The translations under genes were made by a program, and so were the position numbers. Under the pieces are notes generated by a model. The model saw only the letters and a program-made list of their open reading frames with translations, had not been told where the DNA came from and ran no database searches. From Patescibacteria group bacterium (GTDB taxonomy: Bacteria; Patescibacteriota; Gracilibacteria; UM-FILTER-43-11): DNA of 27,188 nucleotides. Location: assembly GCA_029260955.1 (NCBI GenBank), contig JAJDCF010000092.1, forward strand, positions 1 through 27,188, read 5' to 3'. How positions within the stretch are numbered: position 1 is the first letter of the stretch; the number at the start of each line of letters is the position of its first letter. Positions 1 to 6,140 of the stretch are shown piece by piece.

Positions 1-13
1 ATACAAATAGATG

Positions 14-19
14 TATAAT
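14..19 (+). promoter_or_regulatory. -10 box of the riboflavin operon promoter
   Basis: A perfect TATAAT lies 22 nt before the ribE ATG, placing transcription start near 26 and leaving a leader of about 16 nt with no Shine-Dalgarno sequence. The -35 element would fall outside the window. So short a leader leaves no room for an FMN riboswitch downstream of this promoter. Confidence 0.5.
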
Positions 20-41
20 AGACATGTAATTTTATGTATAT

Positions 42-620
42 ATGTTCACAGGAATCATCGAAAGCACCGGCAAAATTCAGTCGAAGCGCAAGAACTCTCT
101 GACCATCAAAGCGCCCAAGCTGATATCTGAACTGCAAACTGGCAGTAGTATTGCTGTAGATGGAGCTTGTTTGACCGTGACTAAGAAGGGAAAAGATTCT
201 TTTGAGGCGGATGTGATGCCGATTACTTTTGAACGAACGACGCTGGGTCAACGGAAAAAGGATGACCTGGTAAATTTGGAGCTAGCCATGCTGGGATCCA
301 AGCGTTTTGAGGGCCACATTGTAGGTGGACACGTAGAAGGTACTGCGAAGCTAACGGAGATGAAGATTGTCGATAATGCCTACCACCTGACCTTTAAAAT
401 GCCGGAAGAATTGAGCAAATATGTTGTAGCAACTGGCTCAATTGCCATCAATGGCATCAGTTTGACCGTGATGGATGTTGTGGAGAACAAATTTACCGTG
501 GGAATCATTCCTCACACATGGGAAAATACCAATTTACAGAACCTAAAGATCGGTGATATGGTGAACATTGAAACAGATATTCTGGCTAAATATGCAGAAA
601 AACTAACCAAAAAAAAATGA
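42..620 (+). CDS. ribE: Riboflavin synthase, alpha subunit
   Basis: Riboflavin synthase dismutates two molecules of 6,7-dimethyl-8-ribityllumazine into riboflavin and a pyrimidinedione, the last step of vitamin B2 synthesis. The 192-residue protein starts with the family N-terminus MFTGIIESTG and shows the internal duplication of two lumazine-binding beta-barrel halves. The first half has GSSIAVDGACLTVT, and the second starts near residue 88 with FEGHIVGGHVEGTAKL and ends with GSIAINGISLTV. The length is slightly short but complete for the family (about 200-215). The stop TGA overlaps the ribH start as ATGA, so the two genes are probably translationally coupled. No Shine-Dalgarno sequence precedes the ATG. 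RibA/B and RibD are not in the window. Identification is firm. Confidence 0.96.
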   Translation: MFTGIIESTGKIQSKRKNSLTIKAPKLISELQTGSSIAVDGACLTVTKKGKDSFEADVMPITFERTTLGQRKKDDLVNLELAMLGSKRFEGHIVGGHVEGTAKLTEMKIVDNAYHLTFKMPEELSKYVVATGSIAINGISLTVMDVVENKFTVGIIPHTWENTNLQNLKIGDMVNIETDILAKYAEKLTKKK

Positions 621-1075
621 GCTCCATCAAGAAGAACATCGCCGGTATAAATACGATTGCCAAAAAGGGTGTGAAAGTTGGGATTGTTCGCAGCGAATAC
701 AATTCCCAAATAGTTGATTCAATGTACGCAAAATGCCTGGACACGCTCCTTGGCGCGAAAGTTTCTGGAAAGAATATAAAGATGATCAAGGTACCAGGTG
801 CTTTTGAACTCCCTTTTGCATGCCAAAAACTAGCTAATACAAAGAAGTTTGATGTCATCATCGCTCTGGGAGCATTGATCGAAGGTGGAACTCCTCATTT
901 TGATTATATTGCTAGCTCATGCGCGCAAGGCATAATGGATGTAAGTCTGAAAACTGGCACACCCGTCGTATTTGGTGTTCTGACTACGAATACCATGGCT
1001 CAAGCAAAAGCCCGAATCGATAAAGGCGTAGAAGTTGCCGTGGCTGCCATAGAAATAACTAAACTTAATCTTTAA
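617..1075 (+). CDS. ribH: 6,7-dimethyl-8-ribityllumazine synthase
   Basis: Lumazine synthase condenses 5-amino-6-ribitylamino-uracil with 3,4-dihydroxy-2-butanone 4-phosphate, supplying the substrate of the preceding riboflavin synthase. The 152-residue protein shows the family signatures in order: GVKVGIVRSEYN at the N-terminal strand, VPGAFELPFACQKLA near residues 59-73, LGALIEGGTPHFDYIA with the catalytic-type histidine at about residue 94, and GVLTTNTMAQAKARID. The usual GNKG loop after the last motif is shortened to DKGVEVAVAAIE. The start overlaps the ribE stop by 4 nt (ATGA), typical of coupled subunits of one pathway. Family members form pentamers or 60-mer capsids; which applies here cannot be read from the sequence. 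Confidence 0.95.
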   Translation: MSSIKKNIAGINTIAKKGVKVGIVRSEYNSQIVDSMYAKCLDTLLGAKVSGKNIKMIKVPGAFELPFACQKLANTKKFDVIIALGALIEGGTPHFDYIASSCAQGIMDVSLKTGTPVVFGVLTTNTMAQAKARIDKGVEVAVAAIEITKLNL

Positions 1076-1080
1076 AGAGA

Positions 1081-1437
1081 ATGCAAAAACTTACACTGAA
1101 CATAACTGAATACCCTGACCTTACTAATTCTAAGATTGCTTACTTTGAGGGTGACTTTGATGGCTACTCAGAGGAAACTGTTGCCATACTGCAAGCTGAA
1201 GTAGATCAGGCTGCCCCTAGTAGCACTTTGATTTTTGAATTTTCTAAGCTTAGCTACTTGAACAGTTTTGCGATTGGTCAGATGGTCTCTTGGCACAATA
1301 CAATGAAAGGTAAGCAGGGGAAAATACTGATCGTAGGTATCAACAAGAACATCCAAGATATTTTTTCTGTCTTGGGTATCGAGTGTGTCTTTAAAACTTA
1401 CCCCAGCCTAGAGGAATTAAAGGCAGGACAAAGCTAA
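1081..1437 (+). CDS. STAS-domain protein (anti-sigma-factor antagonist-like)
   Basis: This 118-residue protein is a single STAS domain like SpoIIAA/RsbV. The core LIFEFSKLSYLNSFAIGQMV (about residues 50-69) matches the strand and phosphoacceptor loop of the family, and ILIVGINKNIQDIFSVLGIECVF matches the following strand and helix. In the family a serine or threonine in this loop is phosphorylated by an RsbW-type kinase to control binding of an anti-sigma factor. Here Ser62 sits at that place, but the preceding aspartate usual in SpoIIAA is Asn61. The gene lies 5 nt after ribH in the same direction, so it is probably cotranscribed with the riboflavin genes, an unusual pairing. No kinase, phosphatase or sigma factor lies nearby. 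The stop codon overlaps the stop of the convergent gene. Confidence 0.85.
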   Translation: MQKLTLNITEYPDLTNSKIAYFEGDFDGYSEETVAILQAEVDQAAPSSTLIFEFSKLSYLNSFAIGQMVSWHNTMKGKQGKILIVGINKNIQDIFSVLGIECVFKTYPSLEELKAGQS

Positions 1438-2132
1438 GCTTCTTCTGTACTTTCAATTACCTTTTGCCCCTGCATCATCTCTTCGAGATCTTGGATTATA
1501 CGAAAGTAAACGTTCTCCATAAAATCCCGAAGCTTTTTAACGTCGACATTGGTTTCTTGCATAGCCAGGTAGTTGCGCATAATAAATGCAGATAGCTGAA
1601 CAAAGGGTGCGGATATCTCATGAACTAGTTCTCCCGAAGCGGACACACTCTTCACTAGTACGCTATCTAGGGTTCTGTGTGGCTTGTGAGCAGCTGCTAT
1701 CGTGATGTTCTTGATCCAATCATCGATAGCCTTCTTTTGAGCAGGATTTAAAGTATGAACGTCTTTATATGCAGGTACCACTAGGGCCGCATCTTGCTTG
1801 GCTTCCTTTATAATATTCTCAATTTCTTCAGATGCCTTACGATCTACCAAAGATAGCACCGCAATGATTAGTTCTGATGGAATGTCTTGTGCTACACAAC
1901 GAGAAATAAGAAGGAATAGATCTGTTCCGGTACCACCTTGCTGAGAAAGGAATTGAACGATGATCTGGGCAAGCTTATCGTCATTAGAACGGGCCTTACC
2001 CTCCTCTTTTTGAAGCTGCTTTCTGGCCTTTTGAGCACGCTTCATCTGTTCACGAAACTGCTCATCCGACTTTTCATCGTGCTCTTTTGCTGCCGGTGCC
2101 CCAAACATTTCAAAATCTCCTGATTCCGCCAT
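1434..2132 (-). CDS. Hypothetical cytoplasmic helical protein
   Basis: I do not recognise this 232-residue protein. It has no signal peptide or membrane segment. Residues 1-15 are acidic (MAESGDFEMFGAP), and residues 16-50 are very rich in Lys, Gln, Glu and Arg and look disordered or coiled-coil. The remainder looks mainly alpha-helical, with a hydrophobic helix pair near 55-105 (AQIIVQFLSQQG, ELIIAVLSLVDR) and a C-terminal acidic helix ending QDLEEMMQGQ. Its start lies about 11 nt beyond the rpmA terminator on the same strand, so it needs its own promoter or read-through. Its TAG stop overlaps the TAA of the convergent STAS gene by 4 nt. Function unknown; a regulatory or scaffolding role would be a guess. 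Confidence 0.7.
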   Translation of the reverse strand: MAESGDFEMFGAPAAKEHDEKSDEQFREQMKRAQKARKQLQKEEGKARSNDDKLAQIIVQFLSQQGGTGTDLFLLISRCVAQDIPSELIIAVLSLVDRKASEEIENIIKEAKQDAALVVPAYKDVHTLNPAQKKAIDDWIKNITIAAAHKPHRTLDSVLVKSVSASGELVHEISAPFVQLSAFIMRNYLAMQETNVDVKKLRDFMENVYFRIIQDLEEMMQGQKVIESTEEA

Positions 2133-2145
2133 AAATATTTATTAA

Positions 2146-2175
2146 AAAAACCACGTACGAGTTTACATGGTTTTT
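2146..2175 (-). terminator. Intrinsic terminator of rpmA
   Basis: Read on the minus strand, an 11-bp stem forms between AAAAACCATGT and ACGTGGTTTTT around an 8-nt loop, with a single G-U wobble, and runs into a tract of seven T residues (plus-strand A 2144-2150). It lies about 25 nt after the rpmA stop and ends about 11 nt before the next start codon. The other strand also has a T run after the stem, so it could act in both directions. Confidence 0.75.
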
Positions 2176-2199
2176 GCGAATTCTGAAAGTGAAGCTGAT

Positions 2200-2478
2200 C
2201 TAGGCTGGTACTATATTTACTAGCTTGTCGCGATAAATACGTCCATCGTATTTCTTAAGCCTCTTCTCAGTAAACTTAACAACGCCATTTTTAAGGGCGA
2301 AAAGAGTGAAATCCTTACCAGTACCAACATTTTCGCCAGCAAAAAACTTATTACCTTTTTGGCGTACAAGGATGTTCCCTGCCTTTACTTTTTGGCCGCC
2401 AAACAGCTTAACGCCTAGGCGCTTTGCATTTGAATCCCTTCCGTTTTTGGTGGAGCCACCAGCTTTTTTATGAGACAT
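2200..2478 (-). CDS. rpmA: 50S ribosomal protein L27
   Basis: L27 sits near the peptidyl transferase centre of the large ribosomal subunit, with its N-terminal tail reaching the tRNA ends. The 92-residue protein has the signature start MSHKKAGGSTKNGRDSNAKR followed by LGVKLFGGQKVKAGNILVRQKG, and has normal family length (85-94). In most bacteria rpmA follows rplU (L21). Here L21 is absent from both sides and rpmA is flanked by its own promoter and terminator, so it appears to be a one-gene unit. The start codon has no Shine-Dalgarno sequence and a leader of about 15 nt. Identification is firm. Confidence 0.97.
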   Translation of the reverse strand: MSHKKAGGSTKNGRDSNAKRLGVKLFGGQKVKAGNILVRQKGNKFFAGENVGTGKDFTLFALKNGVVKFTEKRLKKYDGRIYRDKLVNIVPA

Positions 2479-2499
2479 GATTGAATAATTAGCTTGTGC

Positions 2500-2528
2500 A
2501 TTTTAGTCGCTAATCTTTGTTTTGGCAA
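2500..2528 (-). promoter_or_regulatory. Promoter of rpmA
   Basis: On the minus strand there is a -35 TTGCCA (plus 2523-2528), a spacer of exactly 17 nt, and a -10 TAAAAT (plus 2500-2505). The predicted start is near 2493, giving a 15-nt AT-rich leader before the rpmA ATG. Confidence 0.65.
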
Positions 2529-2538
2529 GTAAAAAATA

Positions 2539-2558
2539 GGGTTTTTCAGGGTTTTTCA
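2539..2558. repeat. Two tandem copies of a 10-bp unit
   Basis: GGGTTTTTCA occurs twice in a row. The second copy contains the TGA stop of the upstream minus-strand gene, and the pair lies just upstream of the rpmA -35 box. It may be chance slippage in an AT-rich gap. Confidence 0.4.
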
Positions 2559-3707
2559 GCCTTTTCTCCAAAATATACTGTCGTAGTACTTCATTCCGGT
2601 TGGTTTTTTTGGCATTGAGCGCAATGTCATGCGGAATCTTGACTGTGACCACTCAGGTCTTTTTTCTAAATCAAAGGAGTTATCTACAGCATCAATCAGC
2701 TTAAAGATTTCACGTTGGCCATCTATGTAAACCATAATCATGTACTTGCGACTGTGCTCACTTTTGTCTGGCCAAACCAGGTGATAGGCATCATCGGTTT
2801 CGGTCATCTCTACTTCGAATTCTTCCGGATATGGATTATTTACGATGCGACGAGATGTTTGAATTGGCGTAATAGGTACTTCCATCCATGGTGCCAAATC
2901 CCCATCTGCGTTACTGGCTGTTATATAAAAATAATAAGGCTGATCATTTACTAGCTGAAGAATGCGAATGTAATTAAATCGAGAACGCTTTATTCCAGGC
3001 AGCTGACTTAGAGTATATTCATTTGGATCTAATCGATATTTGCTGTGAGCAACATGGGTAAGCCATATTTCGTCTTCCGGGAACTTGTCCCAGCCAAAAA
3101 ATACCTGATTGTTTTCCGCCTTATACTGGAGGTTCTTAATAGGAGATGTAAGTACAGCAGAAGGCGGCACAATGGCTTCTAAAAAGGTCGCCGATTTTAT
3201 TGTGCATTGCCCTCTATTTCTTGGTAAATACATCGTTGCACCGCCCAGTTTTGATTGAGGCGTGTAGACATAAGCTTTTTCTCCCACGTACTCCCTTAAA
3301 TATTTACATCCTTCACCATAATCAATTTCGTAGCGGTCCCCTTTCCAATTTACTTCAGCCAAATGCTCTACTGTTAACCCGTTTGGGCTTTCAATGCGTT
3401 TTAAAATGGTCAGATCAGATGAATAAGGCCCAACGTTGTAGACATCACATATCTCGTTGACTGCCACCTTGGCTTTTACTATTTCACCATCAGACCAAAG
3501 AATCTGCATAGGAAATTCGGTGGACATAGTCATACATGCGCGATTGTGCTGCAAAAGAAGCTGATCGCCACCATCTCTTTCGATGACAAGGTCATCAGTG
3601 TCATCCCAAAATTTGATCACCCTTACACTTTCAAGGCTTTCAGCATAAACTGGCAAGGCAGCAAAAACGAGTAGCGCAAGCAACAATAATAGGTTTCTTT
3701 TTTTCAT
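2556..3707 (-). CDS. Exported protein with fibronectin type III-like domains
   Basis: The 383-residue protein starts with a clear Sec signal peptide: MKKRN, a run of Leu/Ala/Val, then the cleavage-type sequence PVYA at residue 22. There is no lipobox cysteine and no second membrane helix, so the mature protein is probably released or held at the surface by other contacts. Four cysteines (about 58, 87, 134, 168) in the N-terminal half could form two disulfides. From about residue 185 the sequence resembles fibronectin type III beta-sandwiches: strand patterns such as NQVFFGWDKFPED and QPYYFYITASNADGDLAPW, then a second such unit to the end. FnIII domains usually bind proteins or carbohydrates. 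The gene has its own extended -10 promoter. The specific role is unknown. Confidence 0.75.
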   Translation of the reverse strand: MKKRNLLLLLALLVFAALPVYAESLESVRVIKFWDDTDDLVIERDGGDQLLLQHNRACMTMSTEFPMQILWSDGEIVKAKVAVNEICDVYNVGPYSSDLTILKRIESPNGLTVEHLAEVNWKGDRYEIDYGEGCKYLREYVGEKAYVYTPQSKLGGATMYLPRNRGQCTIKSATFLEAIVPPSAVLTSPIKNLQYKAENNQVFFGWDKFPEDEIWLTHVAHSKYRLDPNEYTLSQLPGIKRSRFNYIRILQLVNDQPYYFYITASNADGDLAPWMEVPITPIQTSRRIVNNPYPEEFEVEMTETDDAYHLVWPDKSEHSRKYMIMVYIDGQREIFKLIDAVDNSFDLEKRPEWSQSRFRMTLRSMPKKPTGMKYYDSIFWRKG

Positions 3708-3723
3708 GATTATTTGCTTTAAG

Positions 3724-3739
3724 TGGTATGATTATAGCA
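3724..3739. promoter_or_regulatory. Face-to-face divergent promoters sharing one -10 region
   Basis: On the plus strand TGGTATGAT (3724-3732) is an extended -10 facing the ROK kinase. On the minus strand TGCTATAAT (TATAAT is the reverse complement of 3731-3736) is an extended -10 facing the exported FnIII gene. The two hexamers overlap by 2 bp and point in opposite directions. Neither has a good -35. Only one polymerase should be able to use the site at a time. Confidence 0.55.
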
Positions 3740-3772
3740 TGCAAAAAGTGCGGTGAAAGTAACCTGATTATT

Positions 3773-4585
3773 ATGTTTAAAAGACGAGCCGAAATCATGG
3801 GAATTGATGTAGGTGGTAGCAAAATTCTGCTGCAAACATTTGATAAAAAGATGAGGGTTGTAGATGAGCTAAAGATTGAGACGCAAACTAAAAAAGGTGA
3901 AATAGCCTTTACTGATCAGCTCATCAGCTTGATTGAACTTTATATGACACGCCGAATTAAGATGATTGGCGTCGCGGTTCCCGGAATTGTAAATCGCGAC
4001 AAAGGAACCTTGGTCAAAGCGCCTCATTTGCCTACTAAAAAGGGTTTTCCACTCAAAAAATTACTTGAAAATCATTTTAAGAAACCTGTTTATGTCGACA
4101 ATGACATCAATGCTTTTTTGTGGGCCGAAAAAGATAGGTCAAGACTCAAAAAGTATAAGAATATTGTGGCCGTGATGGTGGGAACTGGTGTGGGTGGTGC
4201 CATTTTGAATGAGGGTCAGCTGATTTACGGTGCTTCGGGTTATGCGGGTGAAGTAGGACACATGGTCATTCGCCAAGATGGGCGATTAAAAACCCTGGAG
4301 CAAAATACAAGTGGGGCCTATCAGGATGCGAATGATCCAAAAGTGAAGAAGCACGTTTTAGAACAACTTGGTGTTGGCCTGGCTAATTTGAACCTGATTT
4401 TTAACCCGGAAGCCATTGTATTGGGTGGGTCAATTTACCGCCATTACCTGGCAAAAGATAAAAAGAAGTTGGAAAAAATGATCGCCACAAAGTCACTCGA
4501 TAAAAAAGCCCCAAAAATTCTGGATGCCGGAAGGGACACATCGGTGGCTCTTGGAGTAGCTATGATGGCTGCTGGTCGCCACTAA
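3773..4585 (+). CDS. ROK-family sugar kinase (glucokinase-like), lacking the zinc motif
   Basis: ROK proteins phosphorylate glucose or related hexoses with ATP; some are repressors, but no DNA-binding domain is present here. Visible motifs are IMGIDVGGSK (phosphate loop), GVAVPGIVN, VYVDNDINAFLWAE with the catalytic-type aspartate, VAVMVGTGVGGAI, and YAGEVGHMVI with the Glu-x-Gly-His that contacts sugar. The CxCGxxGCxE zinc loop that normally follows is missing: the stretch DGRLKTLEQNTSG runs straight on without any cysteine. I chose the ATG at 3773 (protein 270 residues) over the in-frame ATG at 3728, because 3728 lies inside the predicted -10 box and residues 1-15 are not conserved-looking. 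Cytoplasmic; it could feed glucose from the downstream alpha-glucan operon into glycolysis (inference). Confidence 0.88.
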   Translation: MFKRRAEIMGIDVGGSKILLQTFDKKMRVVDELKIETQTKKGEIAFTDQLISLIELYMTRRIKMIGVAVPGIVNRDKGTLVKAPHLPTKKGFPLKKLLENHFKKPVYVDNDINAFLWAEKDRSRLKKYKNIVAVMVGTGVGGAILNEGQLIYGASGYAGEVGHMVIRQDGRLKTLEQNTSGAYQDANDPKVKKHVLEQLGVGLANLNLIFNPEAIVLGGSIYRHYLAKDKKKLEKMIATKSLDKKAPKILDAGRDTSVALGVAMMAAGRH

Positions 4586-4588
4586 GTG

Positions 4589-4601
4589 ACCCCTTCGGGG
4601 C
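4589..4601 (+). other. Small GC-rich hairpin after the kinase gene
   Basis: ACCCCTTCGGGGC forms a short hairpin with a TTCG-type loop three nt after the ROK stop. It is followed by AAAAAG rather than T residues, so it is a poor intrinsic terminator; it may only stabilise the 3' end. Confidence 0.3.
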
Positions 4602-4638
4602 TAAAAAGTACTTGTCAGATTCATTTATTTCTGCTAGT

Positions 4639-4666
4639 TTGAAGGTGGATCTGAGCTTAGTATTTA
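4639..4666 (+). promoter_or_regulatory. Possible promoter of the 86-residue unknown
   Basis: TTGAAG (4639-4644), a 16-nt spacer, and TATTTA (4661-4666). The predicted start is within about 6-8 nt of the ATG at 4679, so the transcript would be nearly leaderless. Confidence 0.4.
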
Positions 4667-4678
4667 ATTCTCATTCTT

Positions 4679-4939
4679 ATGGCATCAACTGGACCATCAC
4701 AGGCTTCTGAAGCTGCAACTCCCCTCGATGCTCGTGGCAACTTTCTTGCGACACTCCTAGATGGAGATGCTGATATTTCTGTCGAACAGCTCAATGATCT
4801 TCAGGGTACTAGAGATAAAGTCGATTATAGATTGGACAATGCTTCGCCTGGTACTCATAAACCTGGAGATCCTAATAGAACTCCGTCCGATCAGCGTGCA
4901 ATGGAGGTTTGGGAACGTACACCTTTGGTTGCTGGATAA
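4679..4939 (+). CDS. Small hypothetical protein
   Basis: This 86-residue soluble protein is not recognised. It begins with a Ser/Ala/Thr-rich stretch (MASTGPSQASEAATPLD), has one probable helix (RGNFLATLLDGDADISVEQLNDLQG), and continues with a polar, Asp/Pro/Asn-rich segment that is probably disordered. It has no cysteines, signal peptide or membrane segment. The frame is supported by a promoter-like sequence directly upstream and by lying in a gap that is otherwise empty. An overlapping frame (4761-4946) has a composition unlike its neighbours and is probably not coding. The promoter of the next gene overlaps its 3' end. The coding call itself is moderate. Confidence 0.5.
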   Translation: MASTGPSQASEAATPLDARGNFLATLLDGDADISVEQLNDLQGTRDKVDYRLDNASPGTHKPGDPNRTPSDQRAMEVWERTPLVAG

Positions 4940-4957
4940 TAACTAAGGTGTTATGCT
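4929..4957 (+). promoter_or_regulatory. Promoter of the diguanylate cyclase gene
   Basis: TTGCTG (4929-4934), a 17-nt spacer, and TATGCT (4952-4957) preceded by TGT, an extended -10. The predicted leader is about 42 nt, one of the longest in the window, with no Shine-Dalgarno sequence. Confidence 0.5.
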
Positions 4958-5005
4958 CTCGTGGTCGCTTTTAGATGACGATGTTTTTAAAGTTGTTTCA
5001 CTGAT

Positions 5006-6031
5006 ATGAAGAGTCCGAGAGAAGGGAGAGGTCCTGAACCGAAAGAGTCTGCACCTAAATCCCAAGAGGTAGTAAGTTTTATGGGTGGTTTAAAGGAATT
5101 TTCTGATGACCTTGTTGCCGAGGCCATTGAAAAATTTTGGCCCAATCGCTTAAAACACCCTGAGCTCAATGGAAATGGAGTAAACAAAGATGAACTTTTA
5201 GAAAAGGTTGGCGTTGCCATGAGGGTGCAAATCGCCAAAAATTTAACACGCATCACCTCTTTACTAAAGCGTGCCAGTTCTCGCAAAGAAGCTGAGGACA
5301 TCTTTGAGGATATTTGTGCTATTTATGTTAGTGAAGCAGAAGAACTCATGCGACTAAGCTATGAAAGCCTGGTTAACATGAAAAAAATTGGTATTGATGA
5401 GCTTACTGGACTTCCTAATCGCAAGGTATTTGATCGGAGCATAATGGACGGAGTTGAGCGCAATAAGCGCTCTAATGAAACTTTTTCGTTCATTATTTTT
5501 GACCTGGACCACTTTAAAAAAGTGAACGACACCTATGGACACCAAGCCGGTGACGAGGTTTTAAGAGAGATGGCTCGTCGGCTGTCTCAAGATACTCAAC
5601 TTCGAAGACTGGATGCAGTCGTTCGCTATGGGGGTGAAGAATTTGCCCTGATTTTGCCTGACACCCCCAAGGAAGGAGCTTGTATTTTAGCTCAACGCAT
5701 CTTAGAACAAATAGGCTCGAGACCATTCACCATTGCCGACAAAGAAGGAAAGTCTATCGAAATTTCAGTGACTACTAGCATTGGGGTCGCTCAGTACAGC
5801 AGTGCCACCAAGGATCCTGACGGCAAAGAAGTCCAACGAAAAGCTGATACCAGTCTTTATGTCTTAAAGGGTAAAGAACCTGACAAAGAAGGAGTTATTA
5901 AAGATCGGCGAGGGCAAATCGCCTGCAATAATAGAGTGATTACAGTGGCCGATATCGAAAATTACAAAGAAATGATGCCTGATCGTCGAAGTGGTTTAAC
6001 TCCCAGACCAGCCAATGTGACCCCCATGTAG
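5006..6031 (+). CDS. Soluble diguanylate cyclase (GGDEF domain)
   Basis: GGDEF proteins make the second messenger cyclic di-GMP from two GTP. In this 341-residue protein the GGDEF domain spans about residues 128-295. DELTGLPNR opens it, FDLDHFKKVNDTYGHQAGDEVL carries the metal- and base-binding residues, and the active-site signature is RYGGEEF at 207-213. An inhibitory-site RxxD (Arg200 to Asp203) precedes it by the usual five residues, so the enzyme should be active and product-inhibited. Residues 1-127 are helical and charged, without a recognisable sensor or any membrane segment. About 45 residues after the domain are polar and unlike other families I know. It has its own promoter and a weak hairpin after the stop. 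No PilZ or EAL protein is seen in the window. Confidence 0.92.
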   Translation: MKSPREGRGPEPKESAPKSQEVVSFMGGLKEFSDDLVAEAIEKFWPNRLKHPELNGNGVNKDELLEKVGVAMRVQIAKNLTRITSLLKRASSRKEAEDIFEDICAIYVSEAEELMRLSYESLVNMKKIGIDELTGLPNRKVFDRSIMDGVERNKRSNETFSFIIFDLDHFKKVNDTYGHQAGDEVLREMARRLSQDTQLRRLDAVVRYGGEEFALILPDTPKEGACILAQRILEQIGSRPFTIADKEGKSIEISVTTSIGVAQYSSATKDPDGKEVQRKADTSLYVLKGKEPDKEGVIKDRRGQIACNNRVITVADIENYKEMMPDRRSGLTPRPANVTPM

Positions 6032-6049
6032 CCCAGACTACTTCAACTT

Positions 6050-6065
6050 GCCAATTTTGGCTTTT
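6050..6065 (+). terminator. Weak terminator candidate after the diguanylate cyclase
   Basis: GCCA-ATTT-TGGC followed by TTTT. The stem is only 4 bp. A second candidate (GGCCT 6070-6074 pairing with GGGCC 6091-6095, then seven T) lies just downstream and overlaps the next promoter. Confidence 0.35.
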
Positions 6066-6080
6066 ACTGGCCTAGAACTC

Positions 6081-6109
6081 TTGAAAAATGGGCCTTTTTT
6101 TGGTATAAT
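6081..6109 (+). promoter_or_regulatory. Promoter of the alpha-glucan operon
   Basis: TTGAAA (6081-6086), a 17-nt spacer, and TATAAT (6104-6109) preceded by TGG. It is the strongest-looking promoter in the window. The leader (about 6116-6140) is A-rich, with no G-rich Shine-Dalgarno element. Confidence 0.75.
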
Positions 6110-6140
6110 ATAAGGATTATTTAAATAAAAACAAAACAGC

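Noticed and set aside
1..41. FMN riboswitch upstream of ribE
   Set aside because: Only 41 nt are available and the -10 box leaves a leader of about 16 nt. None of the conserved RFN element is visible.
3728..3772. Upstream start of the ROK kinase
   Set aside because: The codon lies within the predicted -10 element, and the added residues are not part of the family fold.
4589..4601. Intrinsic terminator after the ROK kinase
   Set aside because: The hairpin is real but is followed by A residues, not T, in both directions, so it is listed only as a hairpin.
4761..4946. Alternative 61-residue frame inside the small unknown gene
   Set aside because: It has no promoter position of its own, its composition looks like a shadow frame, and it overlaps the better-supported frame.
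6032..6140. tRNA or small RNA gene in the gap before the GT4 operon
   Set aside because: No cloverleaf or conserved T-loop sequence; the gap is explained by weak hairpins and a promoter.
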